Of a DNA stretch of 64,000 bases, positions 49,106 to 60,520 are shown one piece after another. Position numbers and translations under genes: made by a program. Under the pieces are notes generated by a model that was not told the origin of the DNA, did not search any database, and was given only the letters and a program-made list of their open reading frames with translations. The stretch is from the NCBI GenBank assembly GCA_027405735.1, contig JAPEHQ010000015.1, positions 806,001 to 870,000 of the forward strand, read 5' to 3'. The DNA is from Mucor racemosus. Taxonomy: Eukaryota; Mucoromycota; Mucoromycetes; Mucorales; Mucoraceae. Position 1 is the stretch's first letter, and each line of letters starts with the position of its first letter.

Positions 49106-51106
49106 TTACATGATTGTACATTCAGAATCCTTTGAATTAGAAGAAGTATTTTTTTCATCACGAGTATGTTTACGTCTTTGTTGAGGTCGAGCACCACCAT
49201 ATTTTAGTTCTGTCAAACGTTGCATTGCTCTGCGATAATTTTGTGCTGCAGCTCGCATATACCAACGCTTAGCTTCATCTAGATTTTGTCTTACACCAGT
49301 ACCAGTTTCAGTGTAATATCCAACAGCATATTCTGCCTTTGCATTACCACGATCAGCTGCTTTACGAGCCCATAAATATGCTTCATTATCACTTTGAGGT
49401 AAGACACCTTCTGCACCAGTTAAATACCAACCAGAAAGTGCGAATTCTGCTTCAACATCACCTTGCTCAGCAGCCTTTGAATACCATGCAATTGAACGTC
49501 GAGGATCTACTGGACAATTAAGAAACCCATTCTCATAAGCCAAACCTAATTTAAATTGAGATGGTGCATAACCGTACTGAGCAGCTTGTGTAAATAATTC
49601 CCTAGCATAGTTGAGATCTGGAATTACGGATGGAATTCCTTCCTTTTCAAACGCTAAACCAAGTTCATGTAATGCATGAGGGTGATCTTCATCGGCTTCT
49701 TGAGAAGCACGCTTCAACCAAGAAATACCTTCTCTAGGGTTTTTTGGTTGGCTCAAAAAGCCTTTCAATAAAATCATACCGAGCTTATACATGGCAACAT
49801 TATCACCCAAATTAGCAGCTTTTCTATAAAATTGAATAGCATGATTCTTGTCTCTTTTGGTGCCAGCACCTACTTCATAACAAACAGCAGCTCTAAAACT
49901 ACATCCAGGATGATTTTGCTTTGAACCTTGTATGTACAATGCAAATGCCTTTTCTGGATCAGTTTGTAAACCCATACTACCTGTTCCGTAACAATTGGCA
50001 AGAAAGAATTGTGCCTCTGGAAACCCTTGCTTTCCCATACCCGAATGAGCAGCCAATTTCTTGACAATTTTCTGTGCTTCTGTAATCATGTTTTCACGTG
50101 CTTTCTTTGTTCTTTTGGGATCTTGTTCATCCACGCATAATTGATTGGCTGCCTCTAGTAAGAATTTGGCAAGATCTAGGGTTGCGCGTGGATCACCGTT
50201 TCTTGCCTCATTGCGAAACATTTCCAAATTTTCTTTGGTGGCAGGAGGATATTGACTTTTTTTAGGTCTTTTCCCAGCTGAATTAGCAACGGATAATGAA
50301 CTATCAGCTAAATAACTATTGTCTGTAGGTGCAATTGAAGAAGGTGCGTGTGGTGGAGGAGGAGGTCCCATTTGATTGAAATTGTGTGGCGGCTGCATCA
50401 TTGGTCTCACAGGACCATAATTTTGGTAATAGCTGTGTGATGGTGGAGGTGGTGGTCTATTATAGTTCATGTGTTGCTGAGGTGACATTGATGGGGGAGG
50501 TTGAGGTGGCATACCTTGATGCGACATCATGGTAGGCTGTGGCGGTAATGGCGCACCTTGCCTATACTGAAATTGAGGTTGTGGTTGCTGTTGTTGAGGA
50601 TGATACATTGTAGAAGGTTGTCTATTTGCAAGATTATTATTATTATAATTGTAATTAGGTCTCATTTGCATTGAAGGTGAATGTTGTAATCTTGTATCTT
50701 GAAGAGAAGGCGAGTAATTCATTGGTCTAACATGTTGAGCGGATGGCGAACGCTGTTGTTGTTGTTGTTGTTGTTGAATAGGTCTTAAATTCTGGAATGA
50801 AGGTGATTGATGTGGCGAATTATGAACTAAAGTTGGGGTACCGACAGTTGGCGAAGAGGCATTATTATCTGAATTCTCTTTCTGGGTGGGAGTAATAGAT
50901 CGAGTATCATCAGGTTTTTGTACAATAGTAGAATTTGTATATATATTCTTTGGTGGAGAGTTCCTATTAACTTGAGCAGTGTTCTCAGGGGTCTCTTTTA
51001 TTGAAAGTTGCTCAAAATCAAGTGTATAAAATGCTGATTTATCTACATTTGAATTCACATCTTGCTGATGTTGATAATCACCTTCTGATAATGTAGCAAT
51101 GGTCAT
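49106..51106 (-). CDS. SKT5: SKT5/CHS4-like chitin synthase activator, Sel1 repeats, CaaX end
   Basis: Single exon, 666 residues. The first ~270 residues are disordered, rich in Gln, Pro and Ser, with PPPPP stretches. From about residue 285 (YPPATKENLEMFRNEA) come tandem Sel1 repeats: AQFFLANCYGTGSMG, AMYKLGMILLKG, AQFKLGLAYENGF-type, AEFALSGWYLTGAEG, AEYAVGYYTETGTG. The protein ends SECTIM, a CaaX box predicted to be prenylated (Met at the end favours farnesyl). Yeast Skt5/Chs4, which activates and targets chitin synthase III, has the same order and a C-terminal CaaX box. It shares an intergenic region with the divergent WASP gene. Confidence 0.9.
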   Translation of the reverse strand: MTIATLSEGDYQHQQDVNSNVDKSAFYTLDFEQLSIKETPENTAQVNRNSPPKNIYTNSTIVQKPDDTRSITPTQKENSDNNASSPTVGTPTLVHNSPHQSPSFQNLRPIQQQQQQQQRSPSAQHVRPMNYSPSLQDTRLQHSPSMQMRPNYNYNNNNLANRQPSTMYHPQQQQPQPQFQYRQGAPLPPQPTMMSHQGMPPQPPPSMSPQQHMNYNRPPPPPSHSYYQNYGPVRPMMQPPHNFNQMGPPPPPHAPSSIAPTDNSYLADSSLSVANSAGKRPKKSQYPPATKENLEMFRNEARNGDPRATLDLAKFLLEAANQLCVDEQDPKRTKKARENMITEAQKIVKKLAAHSGMGKQGFPEAQFFLANCYGTGSMGLQTDPEKAFALYIQGSKQNHPGCSFRAAVCYEVGAGTKRDKNHAIQFYRKAANLGDNVAMYKLGMILLKGFLSQPKNPREGISWLKRASQEADEDHPHALHELGLAFEKEGIPSVIPDLNYARELFTQAAQYGYAPSQFKLGLAYENGFLNCPVDPRRSIAWYSKAAEQGDVEAEFALSGWYLTGAEGVLPQSDNEAYLWARKAADRGNAKAEYAVGYYTETGTGVRQNLDEAKRWYMRAAAQNYRRAMQRLTELKYGGARPQQRRKHTRDEKNTSSNSKDSECTIM

Positions 51107-51647
51107 TTCTATTACTGGATGTAAATTTAAAATCAGATAATCATCTCTATTGATTCAATATATAAACTTACAGTTTTATAATAAAGAGATTGTATATCAA
51201 CAAAAGAAGAGAAAGAAAGAAGACAGAAAAAAAAGGATATGATACCAATTGCTGAGCGCCTTTTTTTTTCCTTATTTTTTTCCTGTCATTTGTGTCACAT
51301 TTAACATGTAATTAAAGTCGTTTTCCCCCGAGTATATTTTTTCCGTTCTTCCTAATGTAGGTATAATCAATTTGTTTGTCTATTTTTCATCATATTTTTC
51401 TGTTGTGTGATAAAAAATTAAGTATTTTCTCGGTTGAAATATCAATTGTAATTGTTTTTATTTATTTATTTGGATTTGATTCAAGGGAGATAACCTTATT
51501 AAAACTGTAAATGAGATTAATTCAATATCCGAAAAACGCTGACCTGGATTCGTTTTCGTAAAATGGGAGGAGAGCATTGATTTATTTGGGAATCAATACA
51601 CGTTTTAGTTTTGTCTTTTCTCTAGCTTTATTTCCATTTATACCTGT
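51107..51647. promoter_or_regulatory. Bidirectional intergenic region, SKT5-like / WASP
   Basis: The 541 bp between two divergent start codons contain T-rich stretches on both strands and no other gene. Both products act at sites of polarised growth in other fungi, so shared control is conceivable; no motif proves it. Confidence 0.45.
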
Positions 51648-53119
51648 ATGAAATCGGCTACGCTTCCAAGAGCAGAGGATAAGAGAATTGTCAGAAATGC
51701 TCTGCCATCATCAGTAAGTATATGTTTTGCTTAGATATTTTTCTTGTACCTGAATTTGTTATGTAATAGAATATTTTCACCGCTGCTGTTGCTAGACTTT
51801 ATTTAGCTTTTGAAAATGAAAAGACTTGGAAGTACTCTGGTTTATGGGGAGCTATGGCATTCTGTAAAGATCGCAATAAAAATAACTCTTACTTTTTAAG
51901 ATTGATTGATTTGGGAGTATGTTAATCATACATTAAAATACTGATCTGTCAATGCTAATTTATTCATTTAGAACAACCGAGGTGTTATATGGGAGCAAGA
52001 GCTATATATTGGATTTGAATACACGAAGGAATGCTCATTTTTGCATTCATTTGAAACAGATGTGCGTTAATTATTCAATCTAAAATAAATAGCAGAAATT
52101 AACTAAATTGTTAGGATTGTTTAGCTGGAATTTTATTTGTTCATCAAGGAGAAGCAGATGTTTTTCATGAAAAAGTAATAAATCGAGAAACCATCAAATT
52201 GAAAGAGAACCGTGCTACACATAAAAGGTAGGCAAGGTATAGCCAATACACAAAATATGGTGCTAAATAGAATCCTACAGTGATGTAGGTCGAGTAAGAT
52301 TCACACCAGGAGAAGGATTTACAGTTGATAACAATGACCCTGAAGTCCTTGAGATTTTAAGGGAATTGGAGAAATTAGAAGATTTCTCTGCAGCTGATAT
52401 AGATCAAAACCAAGATTTTATACAAGATTTCATCAGACAATATAGAATTAGTAATAAAAAGTCATCAAGTATGTCTAAAATGTAGTATTCGAATCAAATT
52501 CTAATTCAATATATTTGGATATATAGGCAAAAGAGCTCCACCTCCACCTCCACCATCGAGAAATAGATCTTCAAAAGCTCCTGCTCCTCCACCTATTCCT
52601 CCTATGATGAATAGACCAAATTCTATCGCTAACATATCACCTCCACCTCCTCCTGTTCCAAATAGAGGCATAAGACAGTCTCCCTCTATCCCTTCATTCA
52701 ACATTAGAGTACCAGGTTCTACCGGTGGAGTTCCACCACCACCACCACCTCCTCCTCCTTCAAGAGGCTCACCTATACCAAATGGCGCACCAGCACCGCC
52801 ACCCCCTCCTCCTCCAATGCCTACCTCCAGTAATGTACCAGCAACTGCCGCTAATATTAGTCCTTCTCCTAATGCCGATGGTCGTAATAATTTAATGGCA
52901 GCTATTCGGTCTACTGGAGGTTTTGGCTCATTAAAGAAGGGTGGAACATTAAAAGCTGCAACCACAAACCGACCAGAATCTGCTCCTGCGAGAAGTTTTT
53001 CTCAAAGCAATCCTAATAAGAGTGATATGACATCTAGCCTTGCAGCAGCTCTTCAGCAAAGAAAAACTGCTTTGCAGAGTGATGATTCGGATGATTCTGA
53101 TGACGATGATTGGAAATGA
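51648..53119 (+). CDS. LAS17: WASP/Las17-like Arp2/3 activator
   Basis: Six exons, 51648..51713, 51770..51916, 51972..52061, 52115..52227, 52281..52468 and 52527..53119, give 398 residues. An N-terminal WH1/EVH1 domain (about 15-135: FTAAVARLYLAF...WKYSGLWGAMAFCKD...FVHQGEADVF) precedes RVRFTPGEGFTVDNNDPEV. Proline-rich tracts follow (APPPPPPS, PPPPPPPPP), then a WH2 motif (NNLMAAIRSTGGFGSLKK) and an acidic end DDSDDSDDDDWK with the terminal-region Trp that contacts Arp2/3. No GTPase-binding (CRIB) segment is seen, as in yeast Las17. WASP nucleates branched actin for endocytosis. It is shorter than Las17 (633) mainly in the proline-rich part. Confidence 0.94.
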
Positions 53120-53444
53120 AAAGCATGAGTTGTTTCAATACTTTTATTCGACATTTTTTAGATTAGTCCACAATAAAATTGCACACTTGAAAAGAAATAA
53201 TGTTTATGATATATACTATACGTATAGTTTTGTTCGGTGGCCATGGGATAAGTGTCATAATGATTGAGATTGTTTAAGGAATAATTGGTCATTCACGTTG
53301 AGAACATAATAACTGATATGTACAAGCATGAGAAAGTGAACAAGGCTCAAAGACTAGAAAAATACTTATTGATGCATAATAAATTTTATGAACAAGCTGA
53401 GGTGTTTCTTGAATGATAAACAAACAAGAGTGTAAACATCGAGC

Positions 53445-54855
53445 AAAACCGGCTGTCATATCATAGATTCATTAAAAAATTGCAAAAGCGAGCCCGTAGA
53501 GCAACGCCGTAATTGAACATAGCAAGATTGAATGGCTAAGTCTCTTATACTATGGTATATATCTAAGTTTTAAATAAAAAAGCGGTTTTTTTAAACTTTT
53601 CTTATATTTAACCACGTAGGGTGTGAAAATTCAGAATTTGTAGCGGACATTTTTGGGACTCATTTTTACCCTTACCAACACTCATGATTTTGATCAAAAA
53701 AAAGAAGAATCAAATTTTGATACCAAAATCAACGTTTAAATATATTACATTGTGAGAGAAAATTGTAGATATAGCTAATACACATTATATAAAAGCTTAA
53801 TATTAAATGTTAAGTAATGAAAATTTGTACTTTTGACCAAAAAACAGTTTTTGGTTAAAGGATTTTCATGTAATATTTTGCAATAAAAACGTTTGTTATT
53901 TTTTATTGAGCAAGTAGAGCGCTAAATTCTCTATATGTGTATATTTTTTGTTTTTATAATTAGTAGTATAATTAACTCTAGATTTGCAAAACCAGAAAAA
54001 AAAAATTAAAAAATGTCAAAATTGATGATCTGGACAAGAATAATTTTTGAAATTAATATTCCGATTATAAGCCTTGTAAGTCTTAAAAATAAGAGATTTT
54101 ATAATACTTGAGAGCTTTTTGAAGAATTTACGATGCTGTACCCACTTGATTTGAGCTTATTACTGTGAATCTTTATACATTTTAAGATTGCGTGGTAGTT
54201 TTTTTGATGATAATATAGTCTTACTTTATAATTATTGCGCTAAAGGTGATTTACATTGAGTTTTATTGTTACCTCTCCAATATCATAAACATAAACATGG
54301 GCATCACTGGAACCTATTATTGCCGTCTTTTTACTCTCTTTGTCCCAAGTCAGTTTATTCAATCCTTTACTAGAGCCAATTTAAGTACTACTTACAAATA
54401 GTTTCTCGGTATTTGCATTCGAATTCTATAAATTAAATTGACTGGTTTCATCTACAGTAGTAGTATCAAATGTATCATCAACCTGCCTTATTATGATAAA
54501 TGTCAATCTAAAATCAGAAACATTCCATTGTCATTGTTATAGGCTATAAAAAGCGTGATTTTTAATAATACAGCAATTAAATAAAAAACAAGGTGATGAT
54601 ATTAATAGCATACGGTGAGTATTTAGTATCTATGTAAGTTTGATACAGTAAAGTATAATTTTAACCCCTTTTAAAAATCCTCCTAGGGCAAACATAACAC
54701 CTTGGTCCCGTAGTTTCTATTCATCCAAGTGTTGCGATTTCCACCACACAATGAATGCACCTTTTATCAATTTTGATCTCGATGTACATTGGGTATTATC
54801 AGTTTTTTACCAGTTGTATTTTCTCTGATTCGTTAATATTCGGGCATATTGAACG
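53445..54855 (+). mobile_element. CACTA/W-family fragment, left arm of a 1.4-kb inverted repeat (copy C)
   Basis: Base-for-base identical in every block compared to the reverse complement of 57055-58465. Starts at the same boundary as copy A (AAAACCGGCTGTCATATCAT, then the GC-rich island 53487-53531). No CACTA terminus on its outer side; 53120-53444 is ordinary 3' sequence of WASP. Carries the dynein-like exon remnant on the minus strand at 54273-54377. Confidence 0.85.
54273..54377 (-). pseudogene. Captured WD40 exon, dynein-intermediate-chain-like (copy C)
   Basis: Mirror of the fragment at 57533-57637. Open over its length, reading GSSKGLNKLTWDKESKK then AIIGSSDAHVYVYDIGE, followed by a GTAAC donor. 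Flanking sequence does not continue the WD40 protein, so it is an isolated exon inside a transposon. Confidence 0.55.
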
Positions 54856-54884
54856 ATAATGTATTAACTTACAATTTATGAGTA

Positions 54885-55425
54885 TAATTGTTGTATTCCA
54901 CCTACTACCATATTTTATCACCTTGTACAGTATCAATACATCTTACAATCTATTGACTACGACATGTATTGAAGTGCAAAGTCTTGATATCGGATATAAA
55001 AAACTCCTAGTGTACCAAGTTTAATCCAGTAATCACCAAGAACAAAAACGCTTGGACCTCAAGTATGACACCATATTATTTCATCCCAGAGGTTAATCAA
55101 TCAAATAACTATCAAATCAACATCCAAGCACAATTAGCCCAGCATTGAAACAAAGCAGCTCACAAACTCTGCAAGAACGGTTAGATTATGATTGATCCAT
55201 TTCAATCCATAGATTACTATCAAACAGATCTAATGGTTTAATAGTGCCTTAAATTAAATCTCAGGATCTCAATGTCACATCAATATAAAAGGCCATACTT
55301 TTATATTTAAATAAACAATATCTTGTTTTTATTATACAGCTAAAGAACTGATTCATTACTCATTCTCTTTTATTGTATTCTTTTTTAGTATTATTTATTA
55401 ATCCTGAAAATATAAGACAATAATG
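54885..55425 (+). repeat. Dispersed repeat, family Z (copy 1)
   Basis: Matches 60690-61590 in reverse, apart from the LTR-like insertion at 60945-61343 in that copy. Landmarks: the CAAGCACAATTAGCCCAGC site and the TAAATAAACAATATCTTG stretch. Lies in the spacer of the inverted repeat. A hydrophobic 64-codon frame at 55423-55617 just after it is not supported as a gene. Confidence 0.65.
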
Positions 55426-57532
55426 CTGGTAGTTTTTTGTTATTACTTTAAAAACTTGATCCTATTATTATTATTATTATTACCAATGATTATAATTGCC
55501 AAACTGATTGATTCATACAGTATATCGTATTACTATTTCGCATTGGTAGAGATTATACAATTGATATCTGCATTTAACACTCGTGGCTGGGAAAGTTGGC
55601 GTCTGTCTTTGGTTTGATGAATAATGCGTACTTTGGGTTTCCAGTGCAATACTAGGTGTTTCGACTCCTAAAAACTGAATTTTCCAATGAAATTACATCT
55701 GTTGAATCTCACCTGAGGTTATATGCGTTGTAGCTCATGTTATACTAACTCCCATTTGGCAAACATTGCTTTATATTCGTCCATATTCCATATTCAATTT
55801 TTGTGTTATACATCTTAATATTAATGTACTAACATTGAGTTTTGTTTATAATGACAACAACAACCTGTTTGGCAAACGTATTTATGCCTTTGTAAATTTC
55901 TGTTTGTAACGCACAAAACCGACTGATTAGGATTATTTTTCTTTTTTCTTCCCCATTCTTTCCTCAGCCCTTTTATTTATGTTTAAAACTACAACAAAAG
56001 ACCAAAATCTTTTATAAACTGAAATCAAGCAGCAGGTATAATTACATGTTTCTCCTATTATTTATTTGGAAATAAATTATTACCTATTAATGTTAAGGCG
56101 CGTTATAATATTTTTCTCGAACAAAAAAAAAAGCATCCAACACTTAATCATTTTGTTCCATCATCTACGTTATAATCAATGCTTTTTTGGTCTAAAATAG
56201 ATATCTACCTGCTGAAAAATTGGTGATTATAAAAGCATGTATAGTATTGACTTGATTTGAATGAATGAATAAACACATTATGTTAATTTATTTAGTTTCT
56301 AAAAAATATTTGCTTCTATTTAGTGGCCAACAACAGCCAAGAAGAAGAGGAAAACATAATGTTGTCTTGTATCTTGTATACTACTAACAACTATCAAAGC
56401 TACATCATAATCATTAATTATTAGCTTTTTAATTGATTTTACTAATAAATCAATTTTTATAGGTCAAAAGTAAAGGCATATTCAGTTCAAAACGTTTGAA
56501 ACAATTCAATTATGCTAATTTACGTGGTTTATTATCCGTTGCTCATTCAATTACTATATTTGATTTTGATATTTAGTTTATACTGTTTTATCAAGTATGA
56601 TGTTGGCGTTGAATGTATTTCAATTAAATTGAATAGATAAAGATAATATGGTTTATGCAGAAATCTATGGATATGTAAGAGAGCTTATTAGATCTATGAA
56701 CACAAAACAATGATCGAAATTGTGATGCTTCGTCGACCTGTAGGAGATTTTTTGGTGGCGATACGTAATTTAGGCATTTAATTGTTAAATGCATGTATAT
56801 GTATAATAGAATTAAGATGAAGTTGATTGATTAATAGAACGGATAATAAATGCAATGTCATTTATCAAATGGGTTAACGTAAATGTATAAAGCAAAACTT
56901 ACTTTTGAATGAAAGTACTAATCATTCTGATTAACATCAATAGGTTCAAAAAGCATAGTTAAGTGCAAACATTTCTATTAAATTGCATAATTTGATATAC
57001 AGAAAACTCTCGGGACGTTATTTATTCTTTTTTTTTGGTAATGCTACAAATCATCGTTTAATATGACTGGATATTAACGAATCAGAGAAAATACAACTGG
57101 TAAAAAACTGATAATACCCAATGTACATCGAGATCAAAATTGATAAAAGGTGCATTCATTGTGTGGTGGAAATCGCAACACTTGGATGAATAGAAACTAC
57201 GGGACCAAGGTGTTATGTTTGCCCTAGGAGGATTTTTAAAAGGGGTTAAAATTATACTTTACTGTATCAAACTTACATAGATACTAAATACTCACCGTAT
57301 GCTATTAATATCATCACCTTGTTTTTTATTTAATTGCTGTATTATTAAAAATCACGCTTTTTATAGCCTATAACAATGACAATGGAATGTTTCTGATTTT
57401 AGATTGACATTTATCATAATAAGGCAGGTTGATGATACATTTGATACTACTACTGTAGATGAAACCAGTCAATTTAATTTATAGAATTCGAATGCAAATA
57501 CCGAGAAACTATTTGTAAGTAGTACTTAAATT

Positions 57533-57637
57533 GGCTCTAGTAAAGGATTGAATAAACTGACTTGGGACAAAGAGAGTAAAAAGACGGCAATAATAGGTTC
57601 CAGTGATGCCCATGTTTATGTTTATGATATTGGAGAG
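57533..57637 (+). pseudogene. Captured WD40 exon, dynein-intermediate-chain-like (copy D)
   Basis: Reads GSSKGLNKLTWDKESKK, AIIGSSDAHVYVYDIGE, then splice donor GTAACA. The frame is open with no stop in 35 codons, unlike copy B. An upstream open piece around 57425-57480 (VDDTFDTTTVDETSQFN) may be another captured exon. Confidence 0.55.
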
Positions 57638-59369
57638 GTAACAATAAAACTCAATGTAAATCACCTTTAGCGCAATAATTATAAAGTAAGACTATATTAT
57701 CATCAAAAAAACTACCACGCAATCTTAAAATGTATAAAGATTCACAGTAATAAGCTCAAATCAAGTGGGTACAGCATCGTAAATTCTTCAAAAAGCTCTC
57801 AAGTATTATAAAATCTCTTATTTTTAAGACTTACAAGGCTTATAATCGGAATATTAATTTCAAAAATTATTCTTGTCCAGATCATCAATTTTGACATTTT
57901 TTAATTTTTTTTTTCTGGTTTTGCAAATCTAGAGTTAATTATACTACTAATTATAAAAACAAAAAATATACACATATAGAGAATTTAGCGCTCTACTTGC
58001 TCAATAAAAAATAACAAACGTTTTTATTGCAAAATATTACATGAAAATCCTTTAACCAAAAACTGTTTTTTGGTCAAAAGTACAAATTTTCATTACTTAA
58101 CATTTAATATTAAGCTTTTATATAATGTGTATTAGCTATATCTACAATTTTCTCTCACAATGTAATATATTTAAACGTTGATTTTGGTATCAAAATTTGA
58201 TTCTTCTTTTTTTTGATCAAAATCATGAGTGTTGGTAAGGGTAAAAATGAGTCCCAAAAATGTCCGCTACAAATTCTGAATTTTCACACCCTACGTGGTT
58301 AAATATAAGAAAAGTTTAAAAAAACCGCTTTTTTATTTAAAACTTAGATATATACCATAGTATAAGAGACTTAGCCATTCAATCTTGCTATGTTCAATTA
58401 CGGCGTTGCTCTACGGGCTCGCTTTTGCAATTTTTTAATGAATCTATGATATGACAGCCGGTTTTTCTGGTAGAAAATGCATGTTTCTATGATAACAGAT
58501 ATCGTCTATTTTGTTTAGTTTATGGGTTGGTGCGCTGTAATGCTGCTTTTACATTCGCTAAAATGTGCAATTTAGCAGGGTTTTAATGGCGGTACTAAAT
58601 AATGTAAAACCTTGAAAATCCTTTTATACGTATGTTGTTTCTCTCTTTTTGTTTTCATATTCCAAGGATATATTGACTGTTTGGTAAAGCATATCAGGCT
58701 ATCGAGCTGGTACTCTTTTCTTTAACTGAATCCGGATGCTACTGTAACATAAGGGACTAATGAATTTAATATAGGTAGCAAGCAGTCTATATTAGAGACT
58801 GATATTTTTATTTAACCGAATTTTAAGATCAAATCGAAGGCAGTGATATTTATATCTACTCAATGAAAAGCTAGAACTGGCTACAAACTCACGGTATGTT
58901 TCAGAAAAGTGATAAAGTTTTAAATGTGATAGAAATACAAAAAAAAAGAATAATCTGATGTCTTGCCTAGTAACCATAGTTCGGATCGTATATATACTGT
59001 ACTTGAAAACAAATCTTTTTACAGCTGACAATTGTAAACTAAATAGTAAGTTTAAAGAAGGTTAATTTTTTTAAATTTTATGTGTGATAAAGTAACATCT
59101 ATAATCTTAGATTTGGCTTGCATATAAATTTAAACAGTAAGTGTTATTTAAGTTTATGCTCGAGCAAAAACCATTGTTGCTGTAAATATTACAACTACAA
59201 AAATATTTACAAATGATGATAATCGTAAATATATTGTTGGCTGTTGAATGTATTGCTCTACTACATCAACAACCTATTGAATTGTATTGTCTATAATCTA
59301 TATTATTAGTTTAATAGAAGCAAATGTAATTTAAAAACACATTCCAATAAAAAATACAATGGAATTTTG

Positions 59370-59714
59370 AGAACGGCACAATGCTCATGTACAAACCAAT
59401 TTGTGCCCATACGATCAGCTCATTATGCTCATGGTCAGATTTCTTATTATGCATAAATAGGGATAATGTTATGCTTATGGGCAATTTTACTATTATGCAC
59501 ACATGGGATTAATGTCATGCACATGGACAGAATCTATAACTCTGCACATGCAGGGTTTTTGTTATGCTCGTGTGCAGTTTCTTTTGTTGTGCCCATGTGC
59601 ATCTTGTTATCTTTTCAACCATTATTCAATGGGTGCAACAACTCATCAGGCTATAGTGTGCAGCCCACCTGGGCACAAGAAAATCATCTTGTGCAGCACA
59701 AGTTGACCGTAGTG
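59370..59714 (-). repeat. CACTA left subterminal motif array (copy D)
   Basis: At least ten variants of TTATGCNCATGNGCA in ~330 bp, e.g. GTTATGCTTATGGGCA, ATTATGCACACATGGGA, GTCATGCACATGGACA, GTTATGCTCGTGTGCA, GTTGTGCCCATGTGCA, spaced ~20-30 bp. The best-preserved array of the three. Confidence 0.7.
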
Positions 59715-59765
59715 GATGTTCACATGTATGGGGATTAAAATTGTAGACCAAAGGAGGGTGACAAG

Positions 59766-59830
59766 CTTAACGTGTAGCGCATGCGCTACAAATTGAGCGC
59801 GACACAGATATTGGTGAGTTCAAACCCGCC
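59766..59830 (+). other. tRNA-like sequence (possible SINE head), low confidence
   Basis: GTGTAGCGCATGCGCTAC resembles a pol III A box and GAGTTCAAACCCGCC a B box ~43 bp downstream. Between them GCGCT..AGCGC can form a stem with an 8-base loop. The T stem does not pair properly and no acceptor stem is found, so it is not a normal tRNA. Confidence 0.25.
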
Positions 59831-60084
59831 AAAAGGGAAGCCCTTTGGTATTAGGATATAAATTTCGAAAGAGAATCTCCGATGACCCTTGCTTCTCATC
59901 GAATATGATCCTCCTTTTTTTTTTGTTAGTAAGTTTTGCATATGTCTAGCAAATTTTTTCCTTTTTTCTTGATGCATATCATATGCGCGCATACTAGTAA
60001 ATTTGGCTGGCAAAACCCGGCTCGACACCAATACTATCAGCATCCATGGGTCATTGTACGTTCAGCCAGTTTGAGCAACAAGTT

Positions 60085-60515
60085 TGTGGAATAAGTAGAA
60101 ATATGCACGGAAAAAAATATAAAAAAACAATAGGAATTCGACTAGATAACGTTAGGCTTTTATTATCAAGTAGAACTTAATTGACTCTTCTTTGAAAGGA
60201 AGATGTCCTTCTATTTATACACAATTTTTAATCTATATTATAAATTAACGAGAACAAATAGGAGCATGCCATTTCCATAACCTACCCAGTATCTTTAGGT
60301 CCTGATTTTATCATGAATGAAATCAGGCCATATTGAATAATGGTGTAATTATGATTCAGGTCAATAATTATAATTTGCTAGGATTCACACCTCGGTTATA
60401 AGATTACTAGCTGTATCAATTAGACATGTCAAACCAAAGTGATTCCTGATTTATTCCAGCGATAATTCAAGTTAGACACCAGATTAAATGGAGATCTAAA
60501 TGAATGTAATCCACA
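60085..60515. mobile_element. Solo LTR (431 bp) with 5-bp TSD AAGTT
   Basis: Perfect 6-bp inverted ends TGTGGA...TCCACA. AAGTT at 60080-60084 and 60516-60520. The surrounding sequence (AGCAACAAGTTGGTTACC once the LTR is removed) corresponds to the uninterrupted family-Y copy near 63575. Contains AATAAAAGCC on the minus strand. Confidence 0.85.
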
Positions 60516-60520
60516 AAGTT

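Larger units (their letters stand above)
55750..59714 (-). mobile_element. CACTA-like transposon, second long copy (copy D)
   Basis: Left terminus, reverse orientation, is GTTGACCGTAGTG ending at 59714. From there it is collinear with the element at 23013-32068: subterminal array 59370-59714, then 58466-59370 matching 23350-24268, then the W block. It holds ~1.05 kb between 56470 and 57530 that the 23-32 kb copy lacks, so that copy may be an internal deletion. Similarity fades at ~55850-55750 and no right terminus is found. 57055-58465 is the right arm of the identical inverted repeat. Confidence 0.7.

Noticed and set aside
52501..52965. Minus-strand open frame with long glycine runs
   Set aside because: Antisense shadow of the proline tracts of the WASP gene.
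55423..55617. Hydrophobic 64-codon frame starting with ATG
   Set aside because: Poly-Leu from TTATTATTA repeats; no homologue recognisable and it sits between repeat copies.
53445..58465. Inverted repeat as a palindromic read artefact
   Set aside because: A missing-adapter artefact would have no 2.2-kb unique spacer and would not stop at the family boundary; still worth confirming with long reads.
59466..59738. Overlapping open frames with Cys/His-rich translations, also at 22941-23362 and 61958-62270
   Set aside because: By-products of the CACTA subterminal motif arrays; the frames differ between copies.
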